Shown here: positions 59,795 to 64,000 of the stretch, in pieces
Position numbering within the stretch: the stretch's first letter is position 1
Layout: each line of letters opens with the position of its first letter
From: Amycolatopsis nalaikhensis
Lineage (GTDB): Bacteria; Actinomycetota; Actinomycetes; Mycobacteriales; Pseudonocardiaceae
Assembly: GCF_030264295.1 (NCBI RefSeq)
Contig: NZ_CP127173.1
Location: 7,509,501-7,573,500 of the forward strand
Direction of reading: 5' to 3'
Length of the DNA: 64,000 bases
Notes under the pieces: model-generated
Seen by the model: only the letters and a program-made list of their open reading frames with translations
What the model was told of the DNA's origin: nothing
Databases searched by the model: none
Translations under genes and position numbers: made by a program

Positions 59795-59846
59795 GTGGTC
59801 GCTGGACAGTTGTGAGAGTTCGGAACGCCGTAGGTTCGAGCCCGGA

Positions 59847-60254
59847 TCAGCAGCGAGTGGCGCGATCGTCTTCCGACAGGGGAGCGGGCCGGTCGGCGAG
59901 CGGGCCCCCTTCGCGCAGCAAGTGACCCAGCGTTTCGAGCGGTTCGGGCACGAGGCGGTACCAGCTCCAGGTGCCGCGGCGCTCGCGCGTCAGGAGGCCG
60001 GCGGACACCAGCACCCGCAGGTGGTGGCTGAGTGAGGGCTGGGGCATGGCGAAGTCCTCGGCGAGGTCGCAAAAGCACGCTTCGCCGCCGGGCGAGTGCC
60101 GGATGAGCGAGACGAGCCGGATGCGGACCGGGTCCGAGAGCGCCTTGAACAGCTTCGCCGCCGTCTCGGCCTCGGCGTCGCCGACGACGGCGGCGGGTTC
60201 GGCGAGCAGCAAGGTGACCGGTCTCGGCCGGGCGTGACCCTTGTGCGTGGCCAT
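59847..60254 (-). CDS. arsR: ArsR-family repressor (arsenic-type)
   Basis: A 135-residue winged-helix repressor: KALSDPVRIRLVSLI, the metal-binding helix EACFCDLAEDF (Cys-x-Cys, as in E. coli-type ArsR), and SLSHHLRVLVSAGLLTRERRGTWSWY. It is divergent from arsC, and operator-like repeats lie between, so it should control the arsC-acr3 operon and itself. It has no N-terminal Cys pair, unlike the second ArsR at 63410. Confidence 0.9.
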   Translation of the reverse strand: MATHKGHARPRPVTLLLAEPAAVVGDAEAETAAKLFKALSDPVRIRLVSLIRHSPGGEACFCDLAEDFAMPQPSLSHHLRVLVSAGLLTRERRGTWSWYRLVPEPLETLGHLLREGGPLADRPAPLSEDDRATRC

Positions 60255-60287
60255 GGCACCTCCTCGTCGGCGTCGAGCGTACCGCAC

Positions 60288-60345
60288 TTGGATTGACAAG
60301 AGTCGATCCAAGCGTCTTAGATTGCATCGGCAGACTTCGATCCAA
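60288..60345 (+). promoter_or_regulatory. arsC-acr3 promoter with ArsR operators
   Basis: TTGACA (60293-60298), 18-bp spacer, TTAGAT (60317-60322). TTGGATTGA (60288-60296) and TCGATCCAA (60303-60311) form an inverted repeat over the -35 box; TCGATCCAA recurs at 60337-60345, downstream of the start site. This arrangement suits repression by the divergent ArsR. Confidence 0.65.
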
Positions 60346-60363
60346 GGCTCCGAAAGGACCTCC

Positions 60364-60768
60364 ATGTCCCGCACTCCCGAGGTGCTGTTCGTGTGCGTGC
60401 ACAACGCCGGCCGCTCGCAGATGGCGGCCGCGCTGCTGCAGCACCACGCGCTCGGCCGGGTCGCCGTGCGCTCGGCCGGGTCCGAGCCCGCCGTCGAGGT
60501 CAACCCCGCCGCGGCCGAAGCGCTGGCCGAGTGGGGTTTGGACATCACCGCCGAGGTGCCGACCAAGCTGTCCACAGAGGACGTCGAAGCCGCTGACGTC
60601 GTGATCGCCATGGGCTGCGGCGACACCTGCCCGGTCTTCCCCGGCAAGCGCTACCTGGACTGGCCGCTGGACGACCCGGCGGGCCGGGGCGTCGACGCCG
60701 TCCGCCCGATCCGCGACGAGATCGACCGCCGCGTCCGTGTCCTGCTCGCCGAGCTCCTCGACGCCTGA
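60364..60768 (+). CDS. arsC: Arsenate reductase, low-molecular-weight phosphatase type
   Basis: A 134-residue reductase that turns arsenate into arsenite. The P-loop CVHNAGRSQMA (CX5R) begins near residue 11 and MGCGDTCPVFPG carries the resolving cysteines, as in the thioredoxin- or mycothiol-linked actinobacterial ArsC. ATG 60364 follows AAAGGA. Acr3 starts 21 bp downstream. Confidence 0.9.
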   Translation: MSRTPEVLFVCVHNAGRSQMAAALLQHHALGRVAVRSAGSEPAVEVNPAAAEALAEWGLDITAEVPTKLSTEDVEAADVVIAMGCGDTCPVFPGKRYLDWPLDDPAGRGVDAVRPIRDEIDRRVRVLLAELLDA

Positions 60769-60789
60769 CCACCTCTGGAGGAACGGTCC

Positions 60790-61860
60790 GTGACCGAGAC
60801 CGCCACCCCGGCCGACGCCGACGTCCTGCACAGACTGTCCTTTCTGGACCGCTTCCTCCCGGTGTGGATCATCGCCGCGATGGCCGCCGGGCTGGGGCTG
60901 GGCAGCGTGGTCCCCGGGCTGCAGGGGGTGCTCGAAGCGGTGAAGATCGGGCAGGTCTCCCTGCCGATCGCGCTCGGCCTGCTGCTGATGATGTACCCGG
61001 TGCTGGCCAAGGTCCGCTACGACAAGCTCGACACGGTCACCCGCGACACGCGCACCATGGTGCTGTCGCTGGTGCTGAACTGGGTCATCGGCCCGGCGCT
61101 GATGTTCGCGCTGGCCTGGCTGCTGCTGCCCGACCTGCCCGAGTACCGGACGGGGCTGATCATCGTCGGGCTCGCCCGCTGCATCGCGATGGTGATCATC
61201 TGGAACGACCTCGCTTGCGGCGACCGCGAAGCCGCGGCGGTGCTGGTCGCGCTGAACTCGGTGTTCCAGGTGATCATGTTCGGCGTGCTGGGCTGGTTCT
61301 ACCTGGACCTGCTGCCGGGCTGGCTCGGCCTCGACACGGCGAGCGTTTCCTTCTCGCCGTGGGAGATCGCGCTGTCGGTGGTCATCTTCCTCGGGATCCC
61401 GTTGGCCGCGGGCTACTTGTCCCGCCGCATCGGTGAGGCTCGCAAGGGCCGCGCCTGGTACGAGGGGAAGTTCCTGCCGAAGATCGGCCCGGTCGCGCTG
61501 TACGGGCTGCTGTTCACGATCGTGGTGCTGTTCGCGTTGCAGGGCGAGACGATCACCTCGCGGCCGCTCGACGTCGCGCGGATCGCACTGCCGCTGCTGG
61601 CCTACTTCGCGATCATGTGGGGCGGCGGTTACGCGCTCGGCAAGGCATCGGGGCTGCCGTACGCGCGAACGACGACGCTGGCGTTCACGGCGGCGGGCAA
61701 CAACTTCGAGCTGGCGATCGCGGTGGCGATCGGCGTGTTCGGCGTGACGTCGGGGCAGGCGCTGGCCGGGGTCGTGGGGCCGCTGATCGAGGTGCCGGTG
61801 CTGGTCGGGCTGGTCTACGTCAGCCTGTGGCTGCGCAAACGCTGGGCCCGGCCGGAGTGA
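60790..61860 (+). CDS. acr3: Arsenite efflux permease, Acr3 family
   Basis: A 356-residue, ten-helix arsenite exporter. SFLDRFLPVWIIAAMAAGL, GLARCIAMVIIWNDLACGD (with the conserved Cys needed for transport), and FTAAGNNFELAIAVAIGVFG are Acr3 hallmarks. It works with ArsC in the same operon. GTG start at 60790 with GGAGG upstream. Confidence 0.93.
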   Translation: MTETATPADADVLHRLSFLDRFLPVWIIAAMAAGLGLGSVVPGLQGVLEAVKIGQVSLPIALGLLLMMYPVLAKVRYDKLDTVTRDTRTMVLSLVLNWVIGPALMFALAWLLLPDLPEYRTGLIIVGLARCIAMVIIWNDLACGDREAAAVLVALNSVFQVIMFGVLGWFYLDLLPGWLGLDTASVSFSPWEIALSVVIFLGIPLAAGYLSRRIGEARKGRAWYEGKFLPKIGPVALYGLLFTIVVLFALQGETITSRPLDVARIALPLLAYFAIMWGGGYALGKASGLPYARTTTLAFTAAGNNFELAIAVAIGVFGVTSGQALAGVVGPLIEVPVLVGLVYVSLWLRKRWARPE

Positions 61861-61904
61861 CGTTCACGCGACCGGCCAGGCACCCGTCTTTGTGGCGCGA
61901 CCCG

Positions 61905-61984
61905 AATCACCCGCGTGAGCGCCTGCCCAGCCCGTGTACCGCCGCGACCACCAGCCGGGTCGCGGCGGACGGGGTTGCGGTTTC
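61905..61984 (-). pseudogene. Degenerate duplicate of the 3' end of the M28 peptidase gene
   Basis: This stretch closely resembles the last ~75 bases of the M28 gene at 62001-62075 (shared CCGCCGCGACCACCA, ACCCGCGTG). Read on the minus strand it would encode SAATRLVVAAVHGLGRRSRG, matching AAATRLVVAAVQELARRARG of the intact gene. It is probably what remains of a tandem copy. Confidence 0.6.
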
Positions 61985-62002
61985 CGCGTAGTGCAGGGCG
62001 AT

Positions 62003-63127
62003 TCACCCGCGTGCCCGCCTGGCCAACTCCTGCACCGCCGCGACCACCAACCGGGTCGCCGCGGCCAGGGTTTCCGTCTCCACGCGATCCGGCGTCTCGG
62101 CGGGAGTCTGGTAGCCGGGCATGCCCATACCGATCCCGGCCGCGGCCAGCCCAGCCGCGGCGTAGCGGCGGTTGTCCGACGGCATCGCCCCGGCGCGCAG
62201 CGGCACGCCGGTCGTCCGTCCGGCCTGGTCGAGTGCTGCCAGCAGCGCGTGCGCCGGTCCACCGGCCTCGACCGCTGCGGCCTCGCCGAGCCGGGCGGCG
62301 CCGTCGACGTTCAGGACCACCGTGCCGCTCGGCACCGTGGGAGCGTGGTGGGCCGACCCGCGGGCCCCGGCCTCCTCGGCGTCGAGGAACGCGACCGCCA
62401 AACCGATCCCGCCGGGCAGCGAGCCGGTGAGCTGCCGGGCGGCTTCGAGGACCACCGCGACCCCGGACGCGTTGTCCGCGGCCGCGGGCAGCCGCTGCCC
62501 GGGATCGTCGCCCACGCCGTCGAAGTGGGCCGTGAGCAGTACGTCCACCTCGCCGGGCTCGCGCAGCCGTCCGTGGACGTTCGAGCCGACGACCTCCACG
62601 GCCCGCAGCGGCGTCGACGCCGTGACCGACTCGCCTGTGGTCAGACGCCGGTGCAGCTCGGCGCGCACCGCCAGGACCGGCAGCTCGCCGGACGGCGGCC
62701 CGGTGATCATCTTCGGCATCCACCCCGCCTCGTCGGTCCCGCGCGGCACCAGCAGCCCGGCCGCGCCGTCACGGGTGGCCCGCGCCGAAACCCCCAGGTC
62801 CGGCGCGAGCACCCAACGGCCACCGAGGCGGTCCGCCGTGGCGGTCACCAGTTCGCCGGTTCGCGGCGCGGGCAGGTCCGCCGACGCGAGGTGTTCGGCG
62901 AAGTCCCTGCGGTGCACCAGTTCCCGCTCGCCCAGCCGCAGCGAGGGCGTCCGGTACAGCTCGCGCACGACGACGGGGAACTCGTCGGTGGTCACCGTCG
63001 CGCCGATCGCCCGGAGCTGCTCACCCAGCCAGGCCGCCGCCGCGCGGCCGCCCGCCGTGCCGACCCGGCGGCCGGTGAAGCGGTCGGCTGCCAGCTCCGT
63101 AACGGTGTGCCGGAGACGGCTCGTCAT
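62003..63127 (-). CDS. M28-family zinc aminopeptidase-like protein
   Basis: A 374-residue metallopeptidase. A PA-like segment (~90-170) is inserted before the catalytic core. Zinc ligands are visible in LLTAHFDGVG (His, near 212), AADNASGVAVVLEAARQL (bridging Asp) and FLDAEEAGARGS (Glu pair). No signal peptide, so cytoplasmic. The ATG at 63127 overlaps the stop of the Cys-rich mini-protein gene, tying it to the arsenic locus; why a peptidase is placed here is not clear. Confidence 0.8.
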   Translation of the reverse strand: MTSRLRHTVTELAADRFTGRRVGTAGGRAAAAWLGEQLRAIGATVTTDEFPVVVRELYRTPSLRLGERELVHRRDFAEHLASADLPAPRTGELVTATADRLGGRWVLAPDLGVSARATRDGAAGLLVPRGTDEAGWMPKMITGPPSGELPVLAVRAELHRRLTTGESVTASTPLRAVEVVGSNVHGRLREPGEVDVLLTAHFDGVGDDPGQRLPAAADNASGVAVVLEAARQLTGSLPGGIGLAVAFLDAEEAGARGSAHHAPTVPSGTVVLNVDGAARLGEAAAVEAGGPAHALLAALDQAGRTTGVPLRAGAMPSDNRRYAAAGLAAAGIGMGMPGYQTPAETPDRVETETLAAATRLVVAAVQELARRARG

Positions 63128-63321
63128 CCGCAGCAACCGGAACCCTGAGCCACAGCCTCCGCCTTCGCCGCCGGGGCGCAGCAGGAACCGGCTTCGGCGG
63201 CGGCTTCCGTTGTGCCGCAGCACGTCGAGGCGGGCGTGCTGCCGCAACAGCCGCTCGTAGCGGGCGGGGTGAGCGCTTCGGCGGGGTCTCCGGCGAACCC
63301 GCCGGTCGTCTGGCTGCTCAT
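63124..63321 (-). CDS. Cysteine-pair-rich mini-protein of the arsenic locus
   Basis: A 65-residue protein with four Cys-Cys pairs (GCCGST, TCCGTT, SCCAPA, and a C-terminal GCCG) in an Ala/Gly/Thr-rich, probably unstructured chain. This suggests binding of arsenite or a soft metal. ATG 63321 is preceded by AAGGAG. It is divergent from an ArsR with an N-terminal Cys pair and overlaps the M28 gene by 4 bp, so it should be induced by arsenic. No characterised family name comes to mind. Confidence 0.7.
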   Translation of the reverse strand: MSSQTTGGFAGDPAEALTPPATSGCCGSTPASTCCGTTEAAAEAGSCCAPAAKAEAVAQGSGCCG

Positions 63322-63341
63322 GGAAGATCTCCTTCGTGGAC

Positions 63342-63409
63342 TATCTAGACGGATATCTAATCAGTGGTTTCAGTTTGCCGACGGGTTAGATGAATGTCAA
63401 TATAGATGG
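63342..63409. promoter_or_regulatory. Divergent AT-rich promoter with ATCTA repeats
   Basis: Strikingly AT-rich for this genome. TATCTA occurs at 63342 and 63354, and ATCTAA (63355-63360) faces TTAGAT (63386-63391). TATAGAT lies just before the ArsR GTG at 63410, with no ribosome site, suggesting a leaderless arsR transcript. Probable operator region for the ArsR at 63410 and the Cys-rich gene. Confidence 0.5.
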
Positions 63410-63790
63410 GTGACTAAACAGCTCCCGGACGGCTGCTGCGCGCCGCTGGCGGCCGAGCCGTTGAGCGCCGATCAGGCGGTGGACTTGGCGAAGGCGTTCA
63501 AGGCCCTCGGCGATCCGGTGCGGCTGCGCCTGCTCTCGCTGATCACCTCGGCCGACGGCGAAAGCTGCGTCTGCGACCTGACCGTCGCGTTCGACCTCAG
63601 CGGCCCGACGATCTCCCACCACCTGAAGGTGCTGCGCGAGGCGGGCCTGGTCGCCAGCGAACGCCGCGGCACCTGGGTGTACTACCGGCCCCGGCCGGAA
63701 ACGCTGGGCCAGCTCTCCGGCCTGCTCGCCACGGCCAGCAGCGCCCCCGCGACGTTGACCGCGGCGAGGGTGAGGAACGCCGGGGTGTAG
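63410..63790 (+). CDS. arsR: ArsR-family repressor with N-terminal Cys pair
   Basis: A winged-helix repressor of up to 126 residues. Cys9-Cys10 (DGCCAPL) plus ESCVCDL recall the Corynebacterium-type ArsR, whose arsenite site uses an N-terminal Cys pair and a Cys near the DNA-binding helix. KALGDPVRLRLLSLI and TISHHLKVLREAGLVASERRGTWVYY complete the fold. The last ~35 codons run antisense through the end of the convergent MFS gene and look unlike ArsR, so the true stop may have been lost by a base change around 63720. Confidence 0.85.
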   Translation: MTKQLPDGCCAPLAAEPLSADQAVDLAKAFKALGDPVRLRLLSLITSADGESCVCDLTVAFDLSGPTISHHLKVLREAGLVASERRGTWVYYRPRPETLGQLSGLLATASSAPATLTAARVRNAGV

Positions 63791-63999
63791 CCGCCGAGCA
63801 GCTCGGCCAGCGCGGCGCCGGCGAATGGGGCCAGCGCCATCGTGATGGTCATCGGCGCGGCCAGCAGCCCGTTGAGCCGTCCATAGTGGACGGCACCCCA
63901 GCGGTCGGTGATCGCCGTCGCCTGCAGCAACGTGAACACCCCGCGCGCCATCCCGGCCACCACCGCCGCGGCGATGAGCGCGGCCGTCGACGTCAGGAC
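63682..63999 (-). CDS. MFS transporter, C-terminal part (cut by window edge)
   Basis: About 105 residues of the C-terminal end of a major facilitator: ALIAAAVVAGMARGVFTLLQATAITD, YGRLNGLLAAPMTITMALAPFAGAALAELLGGYTPAFL and a last helix AAVNVAGALLAVASRP. The 5' part lies beyond the window. MFS genes next to arsR are common in actinomycete arsenic loci. It overlaps the convergent ArsR frame by 109 bp, more than is usual. Confidence 0.75.
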   Translation of the reverse strand, partial: VLTSTAALIAAAVVAGMARGVFTLLQATAITDRWGAVHYGRLNGLLAAPMTITMALAPFAGAALAELLGGYTPAFLTLAAVNVAGALLAVASRPESWPSVSGRGR

Positions 64000-64000
64000 G

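Noticed and set aside
59805..59850. A GTAGGTTCGAGCCC stretch resembling a tRNA T-arm, considered as an attachment-site remnant of an inserted segment
   Set aside because: The T-stem does not pair properly and no acceptor or anticodon arm is present. No matching direct repeat was seen on the other side of the low-GC gene.

Overview
This 64 kb window is high-GC actinomycete chromosome, most likely Amycolatopsis or a close Pseudonocardiaceae relative. Nearly every gene has G or C in third positions, GTG starts and ATGA/GTGA overlaps are common, and the N-succinylamino-acid racemase at 12212-13318 reads almost like the Amycolatopsis enzyme as I remember it. No phage, insertion sequence, CRISPR array or rRNA is visible.

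Layout. (1) 2-6004: distal half of a propane/short-alkane monooxygenase operon: hydroxylase small subunit (cut by the window edge), coupling protein, amidohydrolase, DUF59 protein, alcohol dehydrogenase and a dedicated GroEL, closed by a strong hairpin. (2) 6083-8498: a small zinc-ribbon protein, a DUF6010 membrane protein, and a frameshifted SDR with its TetR regulator. (3) 8711-24694: the most coherent block, apparently a D-amino-acid/D-peptide scavenging locus. It holds an N-acyl-D-amino-acid deacylase, the three genes expected for D-to-L conversion through N-succinyl intermediates (M20 desuccinylase, GNAT succinyltransferase, NSAR racemase), two SxxK serine hydrolases, a Dpp-type peptide ABC importer with a permease-ATPase fusion, and an S9 peptidase fused to a third SxxK hydrolase. 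A shared inverted-repeat operator, TTCGTC-N6-GACGAA, recurs in front of its parts.

(4) 24918-32284: two DHA2 drug exporters, two tRNA-Val genes, a TetR/methyltransferase pair with operators over the start codon, a P450 and a LexA-type repressor. (5) 32433-36200: a chitin-type AA10 LPMO behind a DasR-like site, then an aldoxime dehydratase-nitrilase-AraC cluster. (6) 36260-48572: redox/stress and miscellaneous genes: a DUF417 (RclC-like) protein, a flavoprotein, an RclA-like flavin reductase, three AraC regulators in total counting the nitrilase one, an ABM-esterase fusion, MarR and RecQ. (7) 48578-56123: a seven-gene carotenoid operon crtE-I-B-Yc-Yd-T-U (isorenieratene type) with a divergent Rieske protein. 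(8) 56687-59794: a low-GC3 P-loop/TPR protein, probably acquired. (9) 59847-63999: an arsenic locus with two ArsR repressors, ArsC, Acr3, a Cys-Cys-rich mini-protein, an M28 peptidase and the end of an MFS transporter.

At least five, probably seven, conserved genes are broken or run together by a single-base insertion or deletion (near 2541, 7628, 33070, 42081, 44322, 45863 and 46626). The protein is always conserved on both sides, so sequencing error is likelier than gene decay, and the affected entries should be read with that in mind.
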